A stretch of 64,000 nt of DNA from Pseudoneobacillus sp052180215. Lineage in GTDB: Bacteria; Bacillota; Bacilli; Bacillales; Cytobacillaceae. How positions within the stretch are numbered: position 1 is the stretch's first letter; each line of letters opens with the position of its first letter. The stretch lies in contig NZ_CP197471.1 in the NCBI RefSeq assembly GCF_052180215.1, positions 1,460,001 to 1,524,000 of the forward strand, in the 5' to 3' direction. Below the pieces are notes generated by a model. That model worked only from the letters and a program-made list of their open reading frames with translations, did no database searches and was not told the origin of the DNA. Positions 55,729-63,020 of the stretch are shown piece by piece. The position numbers and the translations under genes were made by a program.

Positions 55729-55757
55729 TTGACACTGCCTATAAATCTGTGTAAACT
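55729..55757 (+). promoter_or_regulatory. Sigma-A promoter of ylxM-ffh
   Basis: TTGACA at 55729-55734 and TAAACT at 55752-55757 are 17 bases apart, about 40 bases before ylxM. Confidence 0.75.
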
Positions 55758-55798
55758 ATCTTTTGTAAAGGCTTTTCACTTAACAAGGGGGAAGTAGC

Positions 55799-56131
55799 AT
55801 GCTTGAAAAAACAACGCGAATGAATTATTTGTATGATTTTTATCATTCGTTGTTAACACCGAAGCAGCAAAGCTATATGTCTCTCTACTATTTAGATGAC
55901 TTTTCACTAGGTGAAATTGCGGAGGAGTATAATGTTAGTCGACAAGCAGTATATGACAACATTAAACGTACCGAGACTATGTTAGAAGAGTACGAGGAAA
56001 AGCTATTGTTATTTCAGAAATTTAAAGAGAGAAATAAGCTAATTCAGAATTTAAAGGACTTAGCTGAAGAAGAAAATCTCTCTCGATCGGCTATTGCCGA
56101 AGCAATTGCTGAACTCGAGAAATTAGATTAG
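55799..56131 (+). CDS. ylxM: YlxM, UPF0122 helix-turn-helix protein linked to SRP
   Basis: This 110-residue protein has a sigma-4-like helix-turn-helix (LGEIAEEYNVSRQAVYDNIKR at about 40-60) and a C-terminal helical tail. Streptococcal YlxM binds Ffh and scRNA and tunes SRP GTPase activity; direct DNA binding is not established. AAGGGGGAAG precedes the ATG. It lies twelve bases upstream of ffh, the conserved arrangement. Confidence 0.93.
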   Translation: MLEKTTRMNYLYDFYHSLLTPKQQSYMSLYYLDDFSLGEIAEEYNVSRQAVYDNIKRTETMLEEYEEKLLLFQKFKERNKLIQNLKDLAEEENLSRSAIAEAIAELEKLD

Positions 56132-56143
56132 GAGGCGGCATAT

Positions 56144-57496
56144 ATGGCATTTGAAGGTTTAGCCGACCGTCTGCAAAATACAATCCAAAAAATCCGTGGA
56201 AAAGGCAAAGTAACAGAAGCTGATATTAAAGAAATGATGCGTGAGGTTCGGTTAGCATTGCTGGAAGCTGACGTAAACTTTAAAGTAGTGAAAGACTTTG
56301 TTAAAAAGGTAAGTGAGAGAGCGGTTGGACAAGAAGTTCTTAAAAGCTTAACACCAGGACAACAAATTATTAAAGTAGTTCAAGAAGAATTAACCGAATT
56401 GATGGGCGGGGAGCACAGTAAAATAGCTGCTTCTCATCGACCACCTACTGTCATTATGATGGTTGGATTACAAGGTGCCGGTAAAACGACTACAACTGGT
56501 AAATTAGCCAATTTACTTCGAAAAAAATACAACCGTAGCCCTTTACTTGTTGCAGGTGATATTTATCGTCCGGCAGCTATTAAACAACTTGAAACACTAG
56601 GAAAACAATTAGGTATGCCTGTTTTTTCACTAGGGGATCAAGTAAGTCCTGTCGAAATTTCAAAACAAGCAATCGAAAAGGCTAAAGAAGACCATAATGA
56701 CTATGTCTTAATCGATACAGCAGGACGTCTTCATGTCGATGAACATTTAATGGATGAATTAAAAAACATTAAAGAATTGACAAAGCCTGATGAAATATTC
56801 CTTGTTGTGGATGCTATGACAGGACAAGATGCAGTAAATGTTGCGCAAAGCTTTAATGAACAACTTGGACTTACAGGAGTTGTTTTAACAAAGCTTGATG
56901 GCGATACTCGTGGGGGAGCTGCTTTATCCATCCGTGCTGTCACTAACACACCGATTAAATTTATCGGTATGGGTGAAAAAATGGATGCCCTTGAGCCGTT
57001 CCATCCAGAGCGTATGGCATCCCGTATTCTTGGTATGGGTGACGTATTAACTTTAATTGAAAAAGCTCAGGCTTCAGTGGATGAAGAGAAAGCGAAAGAA
57101 TTAGAGCAGAAGATGAGAACAGCATCTTTTACTCTCGATGACTTTCTTGACCAATTAGGACAAGTTCGTAAACTCGGACCATTAGATGAAATTCTAAAAA
57201 TGATGCCGGGGGCTAATAAAATTAAAGGTCTTAACAACATCCAAGTGGATGAAAAACAAATTGCACATGTCGAAGCCATCATCCGTTCGATGACAAAGGC
57301 GGAAAAAACTCAGCCTGAAATGATCAACGGTAATCGTAAAAAACGGATTGCAAAAGGTAGTGGACGTTCTGTTACAGAAGTCAACCGTCTATTAAAGCAA
57401 TTCGAAGATATGAAAAAAATGATGAAGCAAATGACTAGTATGCAACAAAAAGGTAAGAAAAAAGGTGGCTTTAAGTTGCCGTTTAAGCCTTTCTAA
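56144..57496 (+). CDS. ffh: Signal recognition particle protein Ffh
   Basis: Ffh binds signal sequences and SRP RNA. The 450-residue protein has an N domain (about 1-95) and a GTPase with P-loop GLQGAGKTTT starting at 108, DTAGRLHVD and TKLDGDTRGG. The methionine-rich M domain is at about 300-440, with the RNA-binding block RKKRIAKGSGRSV. GGAGG precedes the ATG. It is coupled to ylxM. Confidence 0.97.
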   Translation: MAFEGLADRLQNTIQKIRGKGKVTEADIKEMMREVRLALLEADVNFKVVKDFVKKVSERAVGQEVLKSLTPGQQIIKVVQEELTELMGGEHSKIAASHRPPTVIMMVGLQGAGKTTTTGKLANLLRKKYNRSPLLVAGDIYRPAAIKQLETLGKQLGMPVFSLGDQVSPVEISKQAIEKAKEDHNDYVLIDTAGRLHVDEHLMDELKNIKELTKPDEIFLVVDAMTGQDAVNVAQSFNEQLGLTGVVLTKLDGDTRGGAALSIRAVTNTPIKFIGMGEKMDALEPFHPERMASRILGMGDVLTLIEKAQASVDEEKAKELEQKMRTASFTLDDFLDQLGQVRKLGPLDEILKMMPGANKIKGLNNIQVDEKQIAHVEAIIRSMTKAEKTQPEMINGNRKKRIAKGSGRSVTEVNRLLKQFEDMKKMMKQMTSMQQKGKKKGGFKLPFKPF

Positions 57497-57547
57497 CTTA
57501 CTATCAAATAATTTTTTGTGAAAAATTTGGATGTAAAGAAAAAACAC

Positions 57548-57577
57548 TTTACAAACCATTTGGATTTCTGTTATTAT
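57548..57577 (+). promoter_or_regulatory. Probable promoter of rpsP
   Basis: TTTACA at 57548-57553 and TATTAT at 57572-57577 are 18 bases apart, followed by rpsP. Confidence 0.6.
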
Positions 57578-57615
57578 TCTATCTTGTGTGAAACTATTCG
57601 GAGGTGCTTATTAAA

Positions 57616-57888
57616 ATGGCAGTTAAAATTCGTTTAAAACGTATGGGAGCAAAAAAATCTCCTTTCTATCGTATTGTTGTTGCAGATTCTCGTTCTCCTC
57701 GTGACGGACGTTACATTGAAGTGGTTGGAACTTACAATCCTGTAACTCAACCAGCTGCAGTACAAATCAATGAAGAATTAGTGTTAAAATGGTTACAAGA
57801 TGGTGCAAAACCTTCTGATACAGTGCGTAACCTTTTCTCTAAAGAAGGCATCATGGAAAAATTCCATAATGCAAAAAACTCTAAGTAA
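57616..57888 (+). CDS. rpsP: 30S ribosomal protein S16
   Basis: S16 has 90 residues, with VKIRLKRMGAKKSPFYRIVV at its N-terminus and GTYNPV in the middle. It is needed for 30S assembly. GGAGGTG lies about ten bases before ATG 57616; the in-frame TTG/ATG positions upstream overlap the ribosome site. khpA follows after 19 bases, and rimM, another 30S assembly factor, is nearby. Confidence 0.96.
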   Translation: MAVKIRLKRMGAKKSPFYRIVVADSRSPRDGRYIEVVGTYNPVTQPAAVQINEELVLKWLQDGAKPSDTVRNLFSKEGIMEKFHNAKNSK

Positions 57889-57907
57889 TTGAAAGAAGTG
57901 CCGGACT

Positions 57908-58138
57908 ATGAAACAGTTAATCGAGACGATTGTTAAACCCCTTGTAGATCATCCAGAAGATGTTCATGTGAATGTCGTAGAAGAGGATTATCGCGTAACC
58001 TACCAGCTTTCTGTCAACAAGAATGACATGGGAAAAGTAATTGGAAAGCAAGGGCGTGTTGCAAAAGCGATACGAACTGTTGTCTATGCCGCAGGAACTT
58101 CACAACAGAAGAAAATCTATTTAGAGATTAATGAGTAA
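57908..58138 (+). CDS. khpA: KhpA, KH-domain RNA-binding protein (YlqC)
   Basis: This 76-residue protein consists of a single KH domain with the GxxG loop in GKVIGKQGRVAKAIRT. With KhpB it binds many RNAs and affects cell division in Gram-positive bacteria. It follows rpsP closely, as in other Bacilli, and is followed by a strong terminator hairpin. Confidence 0.94.
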   Translation: MKQLIETIVKPLVDHPEDVHVNVVEEDYRVTYQLSVNKNDMGKVIGKQGRVAKAIRTVVYAAGTSQQKKIYLEINE

Positions 58139-58147
58139 TTATCCAAA

Positions 58148-58175
58148 AGAAGGAGGGGAAACCCTCCTTCTTTTA
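58148..58175 (+). terminator. Terminator after khpA
   Basis: AAGAAGGAGGG / CCCTCCTTCTT with a four-base loop is followed by TTA. Confidence 0.85.
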
Positions 58176-58180
58176 CATAT

Positions 58181-58270
58181 AAACAGCCTAAGGAATACAT
58201 ATCCTTCTTTGCACAAGGCTGTTTCCGTATAGATTGAGGTTTTAGTAAAAATCCTAAATTCCGGATTTTT
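58181..58270 (+). other. Two further hairpins in the khpA-ylqD gap
   Basis: A nested hairpin (AAACAGCCT/AGGCTGTTT enclosing AAGGA/TCCTT, 58181-58224) is followed by AAAAATCC/GGATTTTT (58247-58270), which has a terminator-like T end. The rest of the gap to 58419 is AT-rich, with one weak repeat AGAATTT/AAATTCT near 58315-58340. No gene is seen. Confidence 0.5.
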
Positions 58271-58419
58271 ACAGCTTTCCTTAATGAGTGAGCAGCTCTT
58301 TTCTTGATTTTTAGAAGAATTTTAATCAAATTCTAATGTAAAATCACTCTTTATTAGTTATAAAAGCCACAAAGTTTTAGAAAAGAGCCTTGCACAAATA
58401 AACTGATTGGAGGTTCATC

Positions 58420-58806
58420 ATGAAAATTCTTCAAACAGTCGTGGTAAAACAAGTGCTAACGGAGAAAAGTAAAAAAGAGCTTCTTAAAAAATTTGAGGAA
58501 AACATCTCACAGCTTCAAAAAGAATTTGACCAGCTTCAGTTTGAACAAAAAAGATTTGAAAAACAAAGCAAAACACTCACCAAAAATGTCCGCGATCATT
58601 TTAATAGAGAAACTCAAGCACGACACGAAAAAATAAAGTTAATTTCATTTCAAATTGAACAATTAAAACTACTTCCATTAGGGAGTGAAATAAAGGAAAG
58701 AGAAGTTCAAGCGATTTCAGAGATTAAAGTTGGAGACAATTGGGAGCAAAATTGGAGTCGGTCTGAGATTGTTATCAAAGATGGTATTGTCCAAGAAATT
58801 CGCTAG
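58420..58806 (+). CDS. ylqD: YlqD, conserved protein of unknown function
   Basis: This 128-residue protein corresponds in place and type to YlqD of Bacillus. The first 90 residues are predicted coiled coil, rich in Lys, Glu and Gln (ELLKKFEENISQLQKEF). The C-terminal 35 residues look like a small beta domain (IKVGDNWEQNW ending VQEIR). No catalytic motif is visible. GGAGG precedes the ATG. It sits thirteen bases before rimM, so a ribosome-related role is only a guess. Confidence 0.85.
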   Translation: MKILQTVVVKQVLTEKSKKELLKKFEENISQLQKEFDQLQFEQKRFEKQSKTLTKNVRDHFNRETQARHEKIKLISFQIEQLKLLPLGSEIKEREVQAISEIKVGDNWEQNWSRSEIVIKDGIVQEIR

Positions 58807-58819
58807 AGGTGAAGAAAGC

Positions 58820-59338
58820 ATGGAAAAATGGTTTAATGTTGGAAAAATCGTCAATACCCACGGAATACAAGGAGAGATTCGAGTAATCTCTACTACTGAC
58901 TTTGGAGAAGAACGATTTAAAAAAGGAAATACATTATTTTTATTTATGGATGAAAATAAGGAACCTTTTGAAGTGAAAATTGCTAGTCACCGTACTCATA
59001 AGAATTTTGAACTGCTAACTTTTGAAGGGTTTCAGAATATTAATTTGGTTGAGAAGTTTAAGGGAGGAATCCTAAAAATCCCTGAAAGCCAATTAACACC
59101 ATTAGAAGAAAACGAATTTTATTTCCATGAGATTATTGGCTGTGAGATTTTTACTTTAGATGGGGAATTAGTAGGGGAAATTAGAGAGATTTTAACACCT
59201 GGTGCTAATGACGTTTGGGTAATAAAAGGTAAAGGCGGAAAGGAAATCTTAATTCCTTATATTGAACAAGTGGTAAAAGTAATTGACGTAAAAAATAAGA
59301 AGATCATCATTGATCCAATAGAAGGTCTTTTATCATGA
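58820..59338 (+). CDS. rimM: 16S rRNA maturation factor RimM
   Basis: RimM assists assembly of the 30S head. The 172-residue protein has an N-terminal beta-barrel (FNVGKIVNTHGIQGEIRV) and a C-terminal PRC barrel (DGELVGEIREILTPGANDVWVI) with the IPYIEQVVK block. GAGGTGAAG precedes ATG 58820; an earlier in-frame start at 58730 lies inside ylqD. It overlaps trmD by four bases. RimM binds S19 and helps S16-containing particles mature, matching rpsP nearby. Confidence 0.95.
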   Translation: MEKWFNVGKIVNTHGIQGEIRVISTTDFGEERFKKGNTLFLFMDENKEPFEVKIASHRTHKNFELLTFEGFQNINLVEKFKGGILKIPESQLTPLEENEFYFHEIIGCEIFTLDGELVGEIREILTPGANDVWVIKGKGGKEILIPYIEQVVKVIDVKNKKIIIDPIEGLLS

Positions 59339-60078
59339 TGAAAATAGATGTTTTAACATTATTTCCAGAAATGTTTGAAGGTGTGTTTGGACATTCGATT
59401 TTAAAAAAAGCTGCAGAGAAAGAGGCTGTTCACTATCATGTAACCAATTTCCGATCCTATGCCGATAACAAACATCAAACGGTTGATGATTATCCTTATG
59501 GCGGAGGAGCTGGGATGGTATTAAAGCCACAGCCTATTTTTGGTGCTGTACAGAGTTTGCAAAGCAAAAATGAAGGTCAATCTAGCAGAGTGATTCTTCT
59601 TTGCCCTCAAGGTGAACGATTTACACAAAAAAAGGCCGAGGAATTAGCAGAAGAAAAGCATCTCATTTTTATATGCGGTCATTATGAAGGTTATGACGAA
59701 AGAATCAGAGAAAATCTTGTAACGGATGAAATTTCAATTGGTGATTATGTGTTAACAGGCGGAGAGCTTGGGGCAATGGTTGTAATTGATAGTGTTGTCC
59801 GTCTCCTTCCTGAAGTATTGGGTAACCAAGAGTCACATCAACAAGATTCATTTAGTACTGGATTGTTAGAACATCCGCATTACACACGCCCTGCTGATTT
59901 TCGCGGTTTAAAAGTACCTGATGTATTAATGTCTGGAAACCATCAGAAAATAAAAGAATGGCGTGTTAAAGAATCACTTCGTCGAACACTTACAAGACGT
60001 CCTGATCTTCTTGAACATATCGATCTTACAAGTGAACAACAAAAATGGCTTGAGGAAATTCGAAAAGAAATGAATTAG
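59335..60078 (+). CDS. trmD: tRNA (guanine-N1)-methyltransferase
   Basis: TrmD makes m1G37 in tRNAs and prevents +1 frameshifting. The 247-residue SPOUT protein has YGGGAGMVLKPQPI, CGHYEGYDERI and the knot block IGDYVLTGGELGAM. The start is one of two adjacent ATGs, 59335 or 59338; both overlap the rimM stop. It precedes rplS in the usual rpsP-rimM-trmD-rplS order. Confidence 0.96.
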   Translation: MMKIDVLTLFPEMFEGVFGHSILKKAAEKEAVHYHVTNFRSYADNKHQTVDDYPYGGGAGMVLKPQPIFGAVQSLQSKNEGQSSRVILLCPQGERFTQKKAEELAEEKHLIFICGHYEGYDERIRENLVTDEISIGDYVLTGGELGAMVVIDSVVRLLPEVLGNQESHQQDSFSTGLLEHPHYTRPADFRGLKVPDVLMSGNHQKIKEWRVKESLRRTLTRRPDLLEHIDLTSEQQKWLEEIRKEMN

Positions 60079-60148
60079 ATATTGAAAAGCCTTACTCGTT
60101 ATGATAAGATACTATTTGTGACTTAGGCAAATATGCCTGTCTGTATTA

Positions 60149-60189
60149 AGATGTTCCGCTGCAACGAAAGAGATTTGTAAGAGCATCTG
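60149..60189 (+). promoter_or_regulatory. Candidate L19 leader RNA
   Basis: AGATGTTC at 60149 can pair with GAGCATCT at 60181-60188 around an internal GCAACGAAAG segment, just before the rplS ribosome site. Firmicute rplS genes often carry a small autoregulatory leader here. The match is judged by eye only. Confidence 0.5.
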
Positions 60190-60208
60190 TTGGAAGGAGT
60201 TGAAAACG

Positions 60209-60553
60209 ATGCAACAATTAATTAAAGAAATCACTCAAGAACAACTTCGTACTGATCTTCCTGCTTTCCGTCCTGGTGATACTGTACGTGTACACGTAAA
60301 AGTTATCGAGGGTACTCGTGAGCGTATTCAGTTATTTGAAGGTGTTGTGATTAAGCGTCGTGGTGGTGGCATCAGCGAAACTTTTACAGTACGTAAAGTT
60401 TCTTACGGTGTAGGCGTTGAGCGTACATTCCCTGTACACACACCAAAAATCGCGAAGCTAGAAGTTATCCGTCGTGGTAAAGTTCGCCGTGCGAAGTTAT
60501 ACTATCTACGTAACCTTCGTGGTAAAAAAGCTCGTATTAAAGAAATTCGATAA
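60209..60553 (+). CDS. rplS: 50S ribosomal protein L19
   Basis: L19 lies at the subunit interface. The 114-residue protein has RPGDTVRVHVKVIEG, QLFEGVVIKRRGGG and a basic C-terminal KLYYLRNLRGKKARI. GGAAGGAG lies about ten bases before ATG 60209; TTG 60200 overlaps it. Codon use is strongly biased (CGT, GGT), as expected for a highly expressed gene. A terminator follows. Confidence 0.96.
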   Translation: MQQLIKEITQEQLRTDLPAFRPGDTVRVHVKVIEGTRERIQLFEGVVIKRRGGGISETFTVRKVSYGVGVERTFPVHTPKIAKLEVIRRGKVRRAKLYYLRNLRGKKARIKEIR

Positions 60554-60560
60554 TGAAAAA

Positions 60561-60592
60561 AGAAAAGGGCTTGGTTATCAAGCCCTTTTTTT
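60561..60592 (+). terminator. Terminator after rplS
   Basis: AAAAGGGCTT / AAGCCCTTTT with a seven-base loop is followed by a T run. Confidence 0.92.
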
Positions 60593-60686
60593 ATCGATTG
60601 TAAAAAATTTGTTCCCATCGTGTTTATTATCCTGAAGTTTTGTAAAATAAGTATATATAACTTTAACTTAGAATGGTGGGGAAATG

Positions 60687-61238
60687 ATGACAAAGAAAAA
60701 AAGTGAAATATGGGAATGGACAAAGGCTCTCGTGATTGCAGTTGCGTTAGCAGCGATTATTCGCTATTTCTTTTTCGCTCCGATTGTAGTAGATGGATTA
60801 TCAATGATGCCGACTCTTCATGACCAAGATCGAATGATTGTTAATAAATTAAATTATAAAATTAGTGAACCAAAACGATTTGATATCATTGTTTTCCATG
60901 CACCTGAAAACAAAGACTACATAAAAAGAATTATTGGTCTTCCAGGAGATAAAATTGAATACAAAGATGATACACTTTTCATAAATGGGAGAGCCTATGA
61001 AGAGCCCTATTTAGATGAATATAAAAAGCAAGTTATTGATGGTCCATTAACAGACCCATTTACTTTAGAAGAGAAAATAGGTAGAGAAACTGTTCCAGAA
61101 GGACATTTATTCGTTATGGGGGACAATAGACGGTTTAGTAAAGATAGTCGACATATTGGGACCGTACCCATGGAAAAGGTGTTAGGAAATACAAGTATTA
61201 TTTATTGGCCGCCAGAAGATTTTCGTCTGGTAAAATAG
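60687..61238 (+). CDS. lepB: Type I signal peptidase
   Basis: This enzyme removes signal peptides from secreted proteins. The 183-residue protein has one N-terminal membrane segment (about 13-31). The catalytic Ser39 is in DGLSMMPTL, Lys80 is in YIKRIIGLPGD, and a later GDNRRFSKDSR block is present. This is the short single-membrane-span SipS-type found in Bacilli. GGTGGGG is five bases before the ATG at 60687; ATG 60684 is too close. It lies between rplS and rbgA; in B. subtilis these two are adjacent. Confidence 0.94.
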   Translation: MTKKKSEIWEWTKALVIAVALAAIIRYFFFAPIVVDGLSMMPTLHDQDRMIVNKLNYKISEPKRFDIIVFHAPENKDYIKRIIGLPGDKIEYKDDTLFINGRAYEEPYLDEYKKQVIDGPLTDPFTLEEKIGRETVPEGHLFVMGDNRRFSKDSRHIGTVPMEKVLGNTSIIYWPPEDFRLVK

Positions 61239-61259
61239 TTGTAGTAGGAGGTGGCTATC

Positions 61260-62129
61260 TTGACGATTCAATGGTTTCCAGGCCATATGGCCAAAGCTCG
61301 TAGAGAAGTCACAGAAAAGCTTAAACTTGTAGATATTATTATTGAATTATTAGATGCACGTATTCCTCTATCATCGCGAAATCCGATGATTGATGAAATC
61401 ATTCAACACAAACCTCGTTTAGTACTTTTAAATAAAGCAGATATGGCAGATCAATCCGTAACAAATGAATGGGTAGCTTATTTTGCTGAAAAGGGTATTA
61501 AAGCTTTACCGATAAATGCACAAGCAGGCGAGGGAATGAAAACCATAGTTTCTGCAGCGAAGGAAATCCTTAAAGAAAAATTTGATCGTTTGAGAGCAAA
61601 GGGTGTTGTTAATCCTAGGGCGATTCGAGCAATGATTGTAGGAATTCCGAATGTAGGAAAGTCTACATTAATTAATCGGCTAGCAAATAAAAATATTGCT
61701 AAAACCGGAAATACACCTGGTGTTACGAAATCACAGCAATGGATTAAAGTGGGAAAAGAATTAGAGCTTTTAGATACTCCAGGTATTTTATGGCCAAAGT
61801 TTGAAGACCAAGACGTTGGATTAAAATTGGCTGTTACTGGAGCAATAAAGGATACGATTTTAAATCTGGAAGATTTAGCTGTCTATGCCTTACGAATGCT
61901 GGAAAAGCGGTACCCGGAACGCTTAGAAGAACGATTTAAGCTAAAGGAAATACCTAATGATTTAGTTGAACTTTATGATCATGTAGGTAAATTGCGTGGT
62001 TGTCTGGCTGGTGGCGGTCTTGTTGATTATGATAAAGTCTCTGAACTTGTTGTTAGAGAAATTAGATCCGAAAAATTTGGGAGAATTTCGTTAGAAAGCC
62101 CAAGAGATTTAATTTTGGAAGAAGAATAG
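61260..62129 (+). CDS. rbgA: Ribosome biogenesis GTPase A
   Basis: RbgA (YlqF) completes 50S assembly. The 289-residue GTPase is circularly permuted: LNKAD (G4) comes before GIPNVGKSTLIN (G1) and LLDTPGILWPK (G3). The N-terminal WFPGHMAKARRE block is characteristic, and a C-terminal ANTAR-like helical domain follows. TTG 61260 follows AGGAGG by eight bases; GTG 61251 overlaps that site. A terminator follows. Confidence 0.96.
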   Translation: MTIQWFPGHMAKARREVTEKLKLVDIIIELLDARIPLSSRNPMIDEIIQHKPRLVLLNKADMADQSVTNEWVAYFAEKGIKALPINAQAGEGMKTIVSAAKEILKEKFDRLRAKGVVNPRAIRAMIVGIPNVGKSTLINRLANKNIAKTGNTPGVTKSQQWIKVGKELELLDTPGILWPKFEDQDVGLKLAVTGAIKDTILNLEDLAVYALRMLEKRYPERLEERFKLKEIPNDLVELYDHVGKLRGCLAGGGLVDYDKVSELVVREIRSEKFGRISLESPRDLILEEE

Positions 62130-62132
62130 GAT

Positions 62133-62164
62133 AAAGGTCCTCCAGTAGAGGGCCTTTATTTTTT
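62133..62164 (+). terminator. Terminator after rbgA
   Basis: AAAGGTCCTC / GAGGGCCTTT (G-T pair in the middle) is followed by ATTTTTTG. Confidence 0.85.
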
Positions 62165-62241
62165 GCGAATACCAGCCGATAAAAATAATAGAAAGTTTTC
62201 AAAACCCGTTTGCATCAAAGCATAACCTAGGAGAAAAGAAT

Positions 62242-63015
62242 ATGATTATGAAAACTGTGCAAGAAGTCGAGAACCTATTAAGAGAAATTGATGATAGAGA
62301 CAATCCAATTATAAAAATACTTTCAAAAGACAGACGAAAAGGTGTTAAACAACTACTGGATCGTTGGGAAAAGAAAATTAATCAGGCTGAGTTAGCAAAA
62401 GAGAAATTTGAAGAAATGACCCTCTTTGAGAAGAAATATCGTAGCAAGGGTTACCAATTAATAGCTGGTGTTGATGAAGTTGGTAGAGGACCTTTAGCAG
62501 GGCCGGTAGTAGCTGCTGCTGTGATATTACCTGCAGATTTTTATTTAAGCGGCATTGATGATTCTAAAAAACTGTCTGATAAAAAACGAGAGGAATACTT
62601 TAGAATTATTAATGAACAAGCTATTGCCATTGGCATGGGAATGGTTGAGGCAGAAGTTATTGATGAAATGAATATATACGAGGCAACTAAAAAGGCTATG
62701 AATATTGCAATATCCACTCTCACAAAGCAGCCAGAAGTCATTTTAATTGATGCTATGAAGCTTGATACGCCATTCTTAACAGAATCCATCATAAAAGGGG
62801 ATGCTAAAAGTATCTCCATCGCAGCTGCTTCTATTATTGCAAAGGTTACAAGAGACCGAATGATGAAGGATTATTCTGTGCAATACCCCTATTATCGGTT
62901 TGAGCAAAACATGGGATATGGGACCAGAGAACATCTTGAAGCCATAAATAAATATGGAATTACCCCGTTACATCGGAAAAGCTTTGCACCTATTAAAGAT
63001 TTAAATGCAAACTAA
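62242..63015 (+). CDS. rnhB: Ribonuclease HII
   Basis: RNase HII removes misincorporated ribonucleotides and RNA primers. The 257-residue protein has an N-terminal helical extension of about 70 residues, usual in Bacilli. The catalytic acidic pair Asp78-Glu79 is in GVDEVGRGPLAGPV, with further aspartates in LIDAMKLD and near TRDRMM. ATG 62242 follows GGAGAAAAG; ATG 62248 is an alternative. ylqG follows after a few bases. Confidence 0.95.
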   Translation: MIMKTVQEVENLLREIDDRDNPIIKILSKDRRKGVKQLLDRWEKKINQAELAKEKFEEMTLFEKKYRSKGYQLIAGVDEVGRGPLAGPVVAAAVILPADFYLSGIDDSKKLSDKKREEYFRIINEQAIAIGMGMVEAEVIDEMNIYEATKKAMNIAISTLTKQPEVILIDAMKLDTPFLTESIIKGDAKSISIAAASIIAKVTRDRMMKDYSVQYPYYRFEQNMGYGTREHLEAINKYGITPLHRKSFAPIKDLNAN

Positions 63016-63020
63016 AGAGG

